This document shows positions 23,844 through 32,058 of a DNA stretch of 64,000 nt, one piece after another. Positions within the stretch are counted from its first letter, which is position 1. Every line of letters starts with the position of its first letter. A model generated the notes under the pieces. It searched no databases, was not told the DNA's origin, and worked only from the letters and a program-made list of their open reading frames with translations. This stretch comes from a virus. The DNA lies in the IMG/VR virus record IMGVR_UViG_3300025849_003059, positions 1 through 64,000 of that record. One strand, 5' to 3'. The position numbers and the translations under genes were made by a program.

Positions 23844-25436
23844 TTATTTAATTAACCAAGTTAAATCTTCATTTGAATCACCAACTCTCATTTTCCATGG
23901 GTTTTCTTCCATCGCTGAATTACCACCAAAGCCCATTCCTGCAACATCCAATTGATGTGCTCCAATACCACCTAATGCTTGTTTTGTTAAATCAATTCCT
24001 TCTTGTCTTAATCGGAGGGCAGTATCTCTAACCCACAATCCGATTGATAATGACATTGTTAAATCATCATTATAACCTCTCATAGCTTCTGCTCTATTAC
24101 CATTCCATATAAATGTAAATAATTCATCGATAGTTCTTGATGAACGAATAGTAATATCCTTTTCTCTAATATATTGTTCTAATTTAGATATGATTAAAGG
24201 TCTTGTTTTAGATGTTGTACTAAATCCAGCAACCATTCCTCTATCTTGTCTATTATATTTGTTATTTAATTGATTTTCGGTATCTACATATTTTAAGTCC
24301 TTACTCATATAGAAAGTATTTTGATAACCTCTATCAATTACTTGTTGTAAAACTGCCCAACCAATATTTGCATTCTCAACTACAAGTAATGCGTTGTTAT
24401 AATCAGTTGCAAGGGAAACTAAAAAGTTTCCAAAATCTTTTGTATCTAATTTACCTTTATATTCTGCAACTTGCGCTGCTTCTTCTATATCAATTACATG
24501 ACAAGCTGAAAAGTCACTTGAATCTCCACGAGCAACATCCGCAACTACCATATAAGATTTCTGATAGTTTGGATATTCCCATTTCCACAAGTTTCCATCA
24601 AATCCTGTCTTTTCAACAGGTTCTTGTACAAATGATTCTTTATAGAACATTAAAAGTTGTGGGTCAATCACAGTATCACCCGAAGATACAAAATCACAAT
24701 CACATTCTTGTGCTGCTCCTTTTTTTCCTAATAATACCTCTTGTTCATCTCTCCAATCTTGGTCTCTTTCTGGATGTACACTCCAATGTAATCTAATTGT
24801 GTTAAAAGTATTTGTTTCTTCTTCTGCACCTACCCAAGTTTTGTGAAAGAAGTTTCCTACACCATTTGGTGTTGAAAGTATGATTGCATTACCACCAGTC
24901 GATAGTGTAGATTGTGCTGATACCCATATATCTTCAATCTTATCAATAAATGCTGCCTCATCAAATACTAATAGAGATAGTGCTTCAGAACGACCAGCAT
25001 CTCCAGCGGCTGAAGTTGCTTTTATCTGAGAACCGTTCGAGTATCTTAGAGATAGTTTATTATCCTCTACTGTTGTTTGTTTTAACCACGATGGTAAGTA
25101 CTGGTTCATCACACGAACCTTCGTTACAAGGTTCTTAGCAACTTCTTGTTTAGTTGCAATTACCAATACATTAAAATCTTGATTGAATAGCATTTTCCAA
25201 AGAGAAAATCCCGCGGTTAGGGTTGAGATACCCGTTTGTCGAGATTTAAGAATGATGTTGTATCTATGTTCTGCAAACTCATTTAAAGTTCTTTCTTGAA
25301 ACTGATATAAGTGAAAAGGAATTTTACCTCTAACTGGATGTTGTATCATACAGTACTTCTTCATGAAGTATATAGGGTCTTGAGCACATTTCTGATACTC
25401 AATTTTTATTATTTCCTTTAAACTTTGTTTAGCCAT
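23844..25436 (-). CDS. gp17: Terminase large subunit (packaging ATPase-nuclease), T4 gp17-like
   Basis: The motor that pumps DNA into the prohead and cuts concatemers. The 530-residue protein has an N-terminal ATPase: Walker A-like S-R-Q-T-G-I-S-T (65-72), Walker B L-L-V-F-D-E-A-A-F-I (155-164) with catalytic Glu, and coupling motif L-S-T-P-N-G (187-192). The C-terminal RNase H-like nuclease shows acidic residues at M-V-V-A-D-V-A-R-G-D (D300), L-L-V-V-E-N-A (E354) and G-Y-N-D-D-L-T-M-S (D457/D458). The Walker A lacks the usual Lys before Ser/Thr, having Gly-Ile-Ser-Thr; an upstream Arg or Lys may serve, as in other deviant terminases. T4 gp17 is 610 residues. No small terminase subunit was recognised. 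Confidence 0.93.
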   Translation of the reverse strand: MAKQSLKEIIKIEYQKCAQDPIYFMKKYCMIQHPVRGKIPFHLYQFQERTLNEFAEHRYNIILKSRQTGISTLTAGFSLWKMLFNQDFNVLVIATKQEVAKNLVTKVRVMNQYLPSWLKQTTVEDNKLSLRYSNGSQIKATSAAGDAGRSEALSLLVFDEAAFIDKIEDIWVSAQSTLSTGGNAIILSTPNGVGNFFHKTWVGAEEETNTFNTIRLHWSVHPERDQDWRDEQEVLLGKKGAAQECDCDFVSSGDTVIDPQLLMFYKESFVQEPVEKTGFDGNLWKWEYPNYQKSYMVVADVARGDSSDFSACHVIDIEEAAQVAEYKGKLDTKDFGNFLVSLATDYNNALLVVENANIGWAVLQQVIDRGYQNTFYMSKDLKYVDTENQLNNKYNRQDRGMVAGFSTTSKTRPLIISKLEQYIREKDITIRSSRTIDELFTFIWNGNRAEAMRGYNDDLTMSLSIGLWVRDTALRLRQEGIDLTKQALGGIGAHQLDVAGMGFGGNSAMEENPWKMRVGDSNEDLTWLIK

Positions 25437-25437
25437 T

Positions 25438-26106
25438 TTATTTTTTGCCTATTTTCCAATACATAGAACCACCAACGAATGGTTTATACAAACCAAGTTG
25501 ATTTGACATTCCAATGTTTAGACCATAGATGTTCATCTTTTTAGTTTTTACTAAAAGATTACCACTAAAGTTATTTAATCCATTTGTTTGGTCCATACCT
25601 AATCCAAATCCATAGTAGAATTCTAATTTAGGTAGTTCTTTTACGATAGTTGTATTGTAAACTGTTGGAATCTTAAAGAACCAATCAATTTCTCTTGATT
25701 CGATTCTGTTTTGTGAGATAACATCAGTAAGAATACCATATCCTAAACTACTTGCTGGTTTATTACCTAAAGAATCTGTAACTTCTTTGGGGAAATCATA
25801 ATCAAGGTTTAGAGTATCAGTTACAGTTACCTTAGAGAAGTAATCTTTAATGATAGCAAGTGAATCTACATCTACTGGTATCTCAACTTCTTTAATTACT
25901 TCCTTTGTAATGTACTTTGGTACATACTTTGTTACTTGTACTTCTTTTTCAACGTAAATTGTATCAGTTTCTTGTTTGATTAGTTCATAATCTTTACCAT
26001 CTACCTTTACAATTTCTTTATCACCATAATCAGTACCACATCCTCTTTGTAATGCGATAATAACTACAAGCGAAATTATTATTATTTCTTTTATATATTT
26101 TTTCAT
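25438..26106 (-). CDS. Membrane-anchored protein with beta-rich C-terminus, next to terminase
   Basis: A 222-residue protein with an N-terminal hydrophobic segment (about 9-20, I-I-I-I-S-L-V-V-I-I-A-L) after Lys residues, then R-G-C-G. It may be a signal anchor; the Cys is not in a standard lipobox. Residues about 45-80 are a Val/Glu/Lys-rich stalk (E-V-Q-V-T-K-Y-V-P-K-Y-I-T-K-E-V-I-K-E-V). The C-terminal third is rich in Gly, Tyr and Asn with alternating hydrophobics, resembling outer-membrane beta strands. A spanin-like or envelope role is possible, but unusual directly before the terminase. It starts by a four-base overlap and stops one base before the terminase ATG. Confidence 0.5.
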   Translation of the reverse strand: MKKYIKEIIIISLVVIIALQRGCGTDYGDKEIVKVDGKDYELIKQETDTIYVEKEVQVTKYVPKYITKEVIKEVEIPVDVDSLAIIKDYFSKVTVTDTLNLDYDFPKEVTDSLGNKPASSLGYGILTDVISQNRIESREIDWFFKIPTVYNTTIVKELPKLEFYYGFGLGMDQTNGLNNFSGNLLVKTKKMNIYGLNIGMSNQLGLYKPFVGGSMYWKIGKK

Positions 26107-26762
26107 AAGTAATGTTCCATATTAACTTTTCGTAACTTATCAAAAACTTCGTTTCTTTCTTTTTCTAATTGTTTAATTTCTTTTTGACCATTTTTTATCA
26201 TTTCGTTTATATCTGCACGAACTTCTTCGATTGGTTTTGGAAGTTTCCACGTTTCAGTAACCTTTCCATCTGAACCTATCATCTCATATTCTTCTTTTAA
26301 ATCAGCTAAAGATTGTTTTAATTCATCTAATTTAGCTTTTCCAAAAATTAACATACGAGTAAACACTCTGTAATTAGAATATTCTGTAAATACTCCCTTT
26401 ACTTTTAATTCATGTTCTCTTTGAACAGTACAATCTAAACAATATCCTCCTTTTTGAATAAGCTTCTTATCTGCAGGAGTTTTTTTAAGTGTAGTACATT
26501 CAGAATTTTTACATTTTGATTTATCTTCAAGATATTTTCGAATCTCTTGGATTGATTCGTGGTTTTTACCAGTCTTTAGGATATATCCTTCCTTTTTCTC
26601 ATATCTATTATGGTCATCTGTCCAAACATCACCCACTTTACGAGTTTCTTTTGCTTTCGTATATCCAACAGTAGTATTTTTAGCATACTCACCTGTTTCA
26701 ACCATATCAACCAACTTTCTACGAGTTGGGTGCATATATTTCTTTTTGAATTCTTTACCCAT
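26103..26762 (-). CDS. Zinc-finger-like protein upstream of terminase
   Basis: A 219-residue, charged protein. It starts M-G-K-E-F-K-K-K-Y-M-H-P-T-R-R-K-L-V-D-M-V-E-T-G-E-Y, a pattern I associate with hypothetical proteins of marine T4-like phages. Residues about 84-112 hold four Cys as C-K-N-S-E-C ... Y-C-L-D-C, a likely zinc site. The C-terminal half is a long coiled coil (about 140-215). In T4 the small terminase gp16 lies just before gp17; this gene is two before the large subunit and has a coiled coil, so a terminase-related role cannot be excluded, but I see no direct match. A promoter-like element lies 24 bases upstream. Confidence 0.5.
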   Translation of the reverse strand: MGKEFKKKYMHPTRRKLVDMVETGEYAKNTTVGYTKAKETRKVGDVWTDDHNRYEKKEGYILKTGKNHESIQEIRKYLEDKSKCKNSECTTLKKTPADKKLIQKGGYCLDCTVQREHELKVKGVFTEYSNYRVFTRMLIFGKAKLDELKQSLADLKEEYEMIGSDGKVTETWKLPKPIEEVRADINEMIKNGQKEIKQLEKERNEVFDKLRKVNMEHYL

Positions 26763-26786
26763 TGTTACATATTAGGTTATAATGTT

Positions 26787-26799
26787 GTATATAAATATA
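26787..26799 (-). promoter_or_regulatory. Putative phage promoter element before the terminase operon
   Basis: The coding strand reads TATATTTATATAC, 24 bases before the zinc-finger gene ATG, in the 60-base gap after the giant fusion gene. It would drive the zinc-finger, membrane protein and terminase genes. Confidence 0.5.
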
Positions 26800-26822
26800 T
26801 AAAATTAAAGAAACCGATAAAT

Positions 26823-29800
26823 TTAAAAGAAAATACCAAGTATTTGGTTTACCGATGCGAATGTACCTGTAAGTTTAAAAGTATTTCCTTTATATAAGAA
26901 TACAATACCTTCATTTGGTACAATTTTCTTAGAACCACCGATAGATTTTAATCTACCAAGTTCTAATTTAAGTTTTTCAATCTTTTTTGGGTCACCTGAT
27001 TTCTTAACATCTTTTATTGTCTTATCAATTCGTTTTTTCATATCTCGAACTGCTGAATCAGGGTTAACTGTTAATGCAGATGAAGTGAATTCTAATACTT
27101 CTGCACCTAAACCTAAGAATATTTGTTCAAACTTCATTAAGTTCTTCTTACCAATCTTCTTTTGGTCATCTTTATCTGTTTTCTTAGCCCATTCTAATGT
27201 TTTTTCATCAGTAATGTTCTTTTTATCTAATCTAAATCCTTTATCCATGAACGCCCATCTCTTAACTAACCCCATTTTGGTTTTATTATCAAGTGATGAA
27301 GGTGAGTTCTTATCAACCCATTGTTCCCACCATGCTTGATGGTAGTTTGCAACACCATCGGTATCCTTTAAACTGAATTCTTTTTGTAATTTAGATATCT
27401 GTGATGAGTATTTGCTACGTTTTTTAGTTAAATCTTGTGATTTTGGTAATTTTACAACAGGTGGACCTTTGATTGTGTAACTATCTTGTACATCTTTGTT
27501 CACTTGTTTAATCATACCAGCTAATATTCTAGCAGCATCACCATTTTCACCAATTGCAACACCTTCTTCATTGAATTCCATAGTACCATGGAACACAAGT
27601 AACGCCTGACCATAAGGAATAACGTTTACTGATGTTGGGTATATCACTTCAAGATTCATAAAACACGCACCTTGTTTGAATATCTTATCTCTTTGTTTAT
27701 CCGATAACGATTTGATAGCATTTGAGAGGTCTTTCATCGCATAATTGTATGCATCACTCAATCCACCCCTACCTTGGAACTTATCCGATACCCCTTTGAT
27801 ATCTAAAGCGTTCTCACCTCTGTTCTTTAGGTGTCCTTTGTTCCTCGCTGCCACTAACCTACCATCTCTCCATGAAATAGCAAGTGCTTGACCATCTGTT
27901 TTCTCTCTTGTGAACTCAAGTGTACCTTCTAAAGCACGATTTACGATATCTTTAAGTTGTCCAAAGGTTAAATTGATATCAGTATCAAATGGATGAGACA
28001 TGTGTCCATACGCACCACCTTCTGTAAGTATTGATTCACCCAATCCACCTCTATCGTGTTTAGAAAATTTACCTAATTTATCGAAAGCTCTGAATGATTT
28101 AACTTTGTTTACCTTTTTTGGTGTCATTACAGATAGTTGTTTGTACTTCATATGGTTTTTAACAATATAAAATACATTTGCAGTGTTACCACCAACATCT
28201 TCTATAAACTTTTTATACTTCTTTACTAATGAAGCAGATACTTTCTCGTGTCCGAAGTGTGTGATGTGTCCTTTCTTTGGGTGAATACCCGCAGTTTCAT
28301 CTTTTCCTATATCATGGAACATTGCTGCAATTGCAATATCAATATCATCATCTTTGATTGAACGATTTACAACCATAATTGTATGTTTGAGAACATTTCC
28401 TTCTGGATGTTTATCTAATCTCTGTCCAAAGTTCTTTAAGTTATACACTCTCTTTTGTAAATCAGAAGGCATCTTTTTAAATAAGGATTTGAAATCTGTA
28501 ATTCCTAATTCCTTTAATCCTTCTTTAACTACTTTGTCTTTTTTTAACATTTTGTGTAATTCTACACCATCTGCATCTTTTCCAAACCCTTTACCGATTT
28601 GTTTTTTCCAAAGTAACTCTAAAAACTTCTTTTTTTGTTTTGGTGATAATCCTTTTATCTTTTGATTAATTTGTTTTCTGTTTTTATAAACATATTTTTT
28701 GAAATCCATGTAAAAGAAATCATTTACTTCTTCCTTAATTTCACCTTCTTTTTTAGTAAACTTCTGTGCTTCTGCATCTCTTAATTGAGGTAGGAATCTA
28801 AATCTTGCTCTTTTAAGAACTCTTCCTTTTTTTCTCATTACATTTTTGTGAACTATCTTTGCTTGTTGAATAGATAAATCTTTTTTAGCAATACCTGGAA
28901 ATAATTCTTCTCTAAATTCATCATAAACTTGTAGATATGCCTTTTTGTATGCAATTTTCTTTAATTTAGAAAGAGGTTTTTTTCTCATCATAGTTCTTTT
29001 TCTTCTTCTTGCTATTTGAGCTCGTTTACCTGCCATCGCTGCTTTTCTTCTAAGTAAATCTGCTGGTCTAAGCTTACCTTTACTTCTTTCATCGATATCT
29101 ACATCTTCAGATAATCCCATTTTCTCTTGCCATGAATCAAAAGCATCGAAATCATATTCTTGTTTCTGAGAATCCCACCCACATGAATGACATAAATATT
29201 TTTCATCATCTTCGGATTCAATATCCCAAGAATGATTACACTTTTCACACTTTACAGCAGTTCCTGCGAGTTCTGATACGAATCCTTCTTTAACCATTCT
29301 AAAGGTAACCACTTTTCTGCCATTGATTGTTGGCATTCCATGTTCATCTTTACCGATTGATTTAATAACTGTCTTTTTGTTCTTAAATCTACCAGTCATA
29401 ATGGTATCACCAACTTTAACTGGTAATACTATATTTTCATTTAAAGATGCTTCGTATTCTTCTTGTGATTTCTTATCACCTTTTTGAGAATCTAATGATG
29501 CATCTTTGGTATCTTTAGTAGTATCCAATCCTTTTACCAATTCGTAACCAACTAATGCTGCTTTACGAGTAACGTGCTTAAACCATTTAGAATAAGCATC
29601 ACTTGAATAGATATCCACTTGGTTAGTTGCAGTTTGTGTACCAAGTACACCTGCTGGGAATGGGGTTACTGCCTTTACAGGTCCATCAGGATAAATCGGA
29701 TGGTCATAATAATCTTCTAACTCTTTGTTAGTAATCATATTTACTACTTCGTATCCAATTCTCTTTGCCCTATCTACATTTATACGAGAGAACACATCAT

Positions 29801-30500
29801 AGTTTGGGAAGAATACATTTGGTCCATCATCTGATTGTCCTATGCCTGATTTGGAGCTCTCATTTATTAACCACTCTTCTATCATCTCTTTAGAAATTTC
29901 AATTCCTTCATCAAGTTTATCTGTAATCATCTTAAAGATGGTTGCATTAAACTTTCCATAGGCTCTTTTCTTAAAGAAGTTTTGTTTTTGTTCGTCCGAA
30001 CCAACTGATAACCCATTACGAGTTTCAGTTCCACTTATACCACCACCACTTTGGGGTGCAGCATAAACGTACCCACCATCTCTATAACCAACCGATGGTT
30101 CTCCCTTATAGGGTTGGAAGTATTTACCACCTAATCGGTTTTTATCCTTCATACCCACAACAGTTACAAATGCAGTTGTTTCTTCATCAAACTTTTTAAG
30201 TATCTCTGTGGGTTTGTATGGATTTTTAACTTTGAATATTTTGGATTTTGGAATTCCAAACATTGTAGTTGCAATTTTCACCTTTTCTTTGAAATTAAAA
30301 GGTGATTTGGGTTTTTCAACCTTATCAGATGTACCAACGAATACATTATCCTTACCGAACTTTTTGACAAGGTGTTGGTAAGTACCATAGTGTCCTTTGT
30401 GCATAGGTTGAAACCTACCCACATAGATAACTACTGTTTTTTTAATAGGATTCTCATCCTCCATTATACTCTCTACGAGAAATTTGGAAAGTTCATTCAT
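26823..30500 (-). CDS. Giant fusion: nucleotidyltransferase + zinc ribbon + basic domain + HD + ligase-like domain
   Basis: A 1225-residue protein. Domains in order: a leader (MNELSKFLVESIMED) like a capsid-targeting signal; an HxGH nucleotidylyltransferase (G-R-F-Q-P-M-H-K-G-H, 28-37), NadM/cytidylyltransferase-like to about 200; an uncharacterised part to about 400; a zinc ribbon (C418, C421, C437, C440); an Arg/Lys-rich helical region (475-580); an HD hydrolase domain (H705, F-H-D 728-730, H-F-G-H-E 748-752) like that of CCA-adding enzymes; and a nucleotidyltransferase of the DNA/RNA ligase superfamily (K-T-D-G 867-870, M-N-L-E-V 948-952, E-G-I-V-F 1197-1201, F-K-L-T-G 1208-1212). Hydrophobic-x-Glu sites between domains (V-S-E|L, L-T-E|G-G) could be cut by the prohead protease. 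Possible roles are NAD or RNA-end metabolism or a packaged injection enzyme; none is proven. Confidence 0.8.
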   Translation of the reverse strand: MNELSKFLVESIMEDENPIKKTVVIYVGRFQPMHKGHYGTYQHLVKKFGKDNVFVGTSDKVEKPKSPFNFKEKVKIATTMFGIPKSKIFKVKNPYKPTEILKKFDEETTAFVTVVGMKDKNRLGGKYFQPYKGEPSVGYRDGGYVYAAPQSGGGISGTETRNGLSVGSDEQKQNFFKKRAYGKFNATIFKMITDKLDEGIEISKEMIEEWLINESSKSGIGQSDDGPNVFFPNYDVFSRINVDRAKRIGYEVVNMITNKELEDYYDHPIYPDGPVKAVTPFPAGVLGTQTATNQVDIYSSDAYSKWFKHVTRKAALVGYELVKGLDTTKDTKDASLDSQKGDKKSQEEYEASLNENIVLPVKVGDTIMTGRFKNKKTVIKSIGKDEHGMPTINGRKVVTFRMVKEGFVSELAGTAVKCEKCNHSWDIESEDDEKYLCHSCGWDSQKQEYDFDAFDSWQEKMGLSEDVDIDERSKGKLRPADLLRRKAAMAGKRAQIARRRKRTMMRKKPLSKLKKIAYKKAYLQVYDEFREELFPGIAKKDLSIQQAKIVHKNVMRKKGRVLKRARFRFLPQLRDAEAQKFTKKEGEIKEEVNDFFYMDFKKYVYKNRKQINQKIKGLSPKQKKKFLELLWKKQIGKGFGKDADGVELHKMLKKDKVVKEGLKELGITDFKSLFKKMPSDLQKRVYNLKNFGQRLDKHPEGNVLKHTIMVVNRSIKDDDIDIAIAAMFHDIGKDETAGIHPKKGHITHFGHEKVSASLVKKYKKFIEDVGGNTANVFYIVKNHMKYKQLSVMTPKKVNKVKSFRAFDKLGKFSKHDRGGLGESILTEGGAYGHMSHPFDTDINLTFGQLKDIVNRALEGTLEFTREKTDGQALAISWRDGRLVAARNKGHLKNRGENALDIKGVSDKFQGRGGLSDAYNYAMKDLSNAIKSLSDKQRDKIFKQGACFMNLEVIYPTSVNVIPYGQALLVFHGTMEFNEEGVAIGENGDAARILAGMIKQVNKDVQDSYTIKGPPVVKLPKSQDLTKKRSKYSSQISKLQKEFSLKDTDGVANYHQAWWEQWVDKNSPSSLDNKTKMGLVKRWAFMDKGFRLDKKNITDEKTLEWAKKTDKDDQKKIGKKNLMKFEQIFLGLGAEVLEFTSSALTVNPDSAVRDMKKRIDKTIKDVKKSGDPKKIEKLKLELGRLKSIGGSKKIVPNEGIVFLYKGNTFKLTGTFASVNQILGIFF

Positions 30501-30518
30501 ATTTGGTACACCTTGTCA

Positions 30519-30531
30519 GTATATAAATATT
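30519..30531 (-). promoter_or_regulatory. Putative phage promoter element before the giant fusion gene
   Basis: The coding strand reads AATATTTATATAC, 18 bases before the ATG of the 1225-residue gene. Confidence 0.5.
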
Positions 30532-30544
30532 GAAAAGGGTAAGT

Positions 30545-30664
30545 TTAATGATTTTTGTAAATAAAGGGGTCTCTTTTACGAAGCTCTTCTAGTTTCTTTT
30601 TATAAATCTTTTCTTTTCTTCGATTCTCAAAATATAATTTGATTTTTTTTATTATTCCGAACAT
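30545..30664 (-). CDS. Small basic protein closing the sugar operon
   Basis: A 39-residue ORF (MFGIIKKIKLYFENRRK ... L-R-K-R-D-P-F-I-Y-K-N-H) overlapping the end of the upstream gene by 13 bases. It has a short hydrophobic start, then a strongly basic amphipathic helix ending in R-D-P-F-I-Y, a pattern I recall from tiny proteins of marine phages. It fills an otherwise empty 150-base gap. Function unknown. Confidence 0.55.
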   Translation of the reverse strand: MFGIIKKIKLYFENRRKEKIYKKKLEELRKRDPFIYKNH

Positions 30665-32058
30665 AGTATTGAGTGATATTTGTTATTAAACTGATTTTTT
30701 ATTATTTTTTGTAAATTTTCATAATATTCTTTTGATACATTTTTACATTTAAAAGTTTCTAAGTGATTTCTATTATAAATAAGTATCGATTCTAATTTTT
30801 TTGTAAGAACATCCCATTCTTTTGTTGTTAAGTTCATCAAATTATCAATAACTTTAGTAATTTTAATAAATCTTTCATGAGGCTGGATTTCATCATCGTA
30901 ACTTTCATCCCAAAACTCACCAAATGTTTTAAATCCATAAAACTTTAATAGTTTAAGAAAGTTAGCAGGTCCTACAACTACAAAAGGATGATAATTTATT
31001 ATAGGTTTTCCAATTTTTTCAGTTAATCTTAAGTTATTAAAAAATGTAGATTCTGTTACAATACTAAAATATGAATTTTCATACATTTTATAATCATCAA
31101 AATAAACTTTATCAAAATCAGTATCCATTTTATCTGCTATTCTTTTTTGTGTACTTAAAAATATTTCATACCCCTCACTTAGTGTTGATATTAAATTATC
31201 AATATTATCCTGGCCGTTATAAACCTTTAGATTTTTAATAAACTTGTACTCTCTGCCAAAATTGATATCATATGATAAAAACATATTATCATATTTCTTT
31301 CCAAGTAAAAAAGATATAATGGCAATTCTATAATCTTTTAATCTCTTATTGAGACATACTACTTTATACTCTCTATTACGTTTAAAACCATTTACTATAT
31401 TTTTTTGTTGAGTTAACTCCTCGATATTTTCAGAACTTAGTTGAAGTGCCCAAGGATACATAAAATATTTTACATTTAATGGAAAATTATATTTTTTTTC
31501 AAATTTTTCTTTATATTCATCAAAAATTGCACTATCGGTTTGTATTATAATTTTTTCTAGTGGAATATCTCTTTCTTTACAATGGTGATATATCTGTTCT
31601 AATACAGTATATGTTAAACCTTCTTGTTGGTTTCTAAAATATAAAAAAAAGTTTGATTTTGTTTTAAGAGAATCTACAACTATATCTGATAAATTTTCTA
31701 TATATGATGTTTTTAAAGATAATTCTTTATATTGTTCATCAACTGGATTCATTCCATATTCAAAATTACCAGCAGTGTTTATTAAATATAAATAAGTTAC
31801 CTCTGTTGATGTAATATAACCTTCAGTATTAAAATTTAAAGTTGATGTCATATCTACATCTTGCGTAGTAAAATATAAATCCCAATTTGATGCATATGGA
31901 AGAAATCCACTATTCATCATATATTTTTGTCTATAAGAATGAATAGTATGACCTTTTAATTTTACATGATGCATCATATCATCTATGATAAACTGCGGTA
32001 ATGCGTTTGGAATCCTTATATCATCTATTATATTATCAAAAACAAGTCGAATATTCAT
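30652..32058 (-). CDS. Putative glycosyltransferase-like protein, paralogue 1
   Basis: A 468-residue protein, paralogous to the next upstream gene. Shared signature in the C-terminal third: Y-F-S-I-V-T-E-S-x-F, then L-T-E-K-I-G-K-P-I-I-N-Y-H-P-F-V-V-V-G-P and G-F-K-T-F-G-E-F-W-D-E-S-Y-D-D-E. A G-x-x-x-x-x-x-x-x-x-C-L-N-K-R-L-K-D-Y-R segment lies near 235-255. These features recur in proteins of phage and bacterial polysaccharide clusters that look like GT-B-type transferases (the E-K-x-x-K-P run as nucleotide-sugar contact), but I cannot assign a numbered family. It starts one base into the upstream stop. Probably transfers a sugar in the cluster's glycan. Confidence 0.5.
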   Translation of the reverse strand: MNIRLVFDNIIDDIRIPNALPQFIIDDMMHHVKLKGHTIHSYRQKYMMNSGFLPYASNWDLYFTTQDVDMTSTLNFNTEGYITSTEVTYLYLINTAGNFEYGMNPVDEQYKELSLKTSYIENLSDIVVDSLKTKSNFFLYFRNQQEGLTYTVLEQIYHHCKERDIPLEKIIIQTDSAIFDEYKEKFEKKYNFPLNVKYFMYPWALQLSSENIEELTQQKNIVNGFKRNREYKVVCLNKRLKDYRIAIISFLLGKKYDNMFLSYDINFGREYKFIKNLKVYNGQDNIDNLISTLSEGYEIFLSTQKRIADKMDTDFDKVYFDDYKMYENSYFSIVTESTFFNNLRLTEKIGKPIINYHPFVVVGPANFLKLLKFYGFKTFGEFWDESYDDEIQPHERFIKITKVIDNLMNLTTKEWDVLTKKLESILIYNRNHLETFKCKNVSKEYYENLQKIIKNQFNNKYHSILCSE

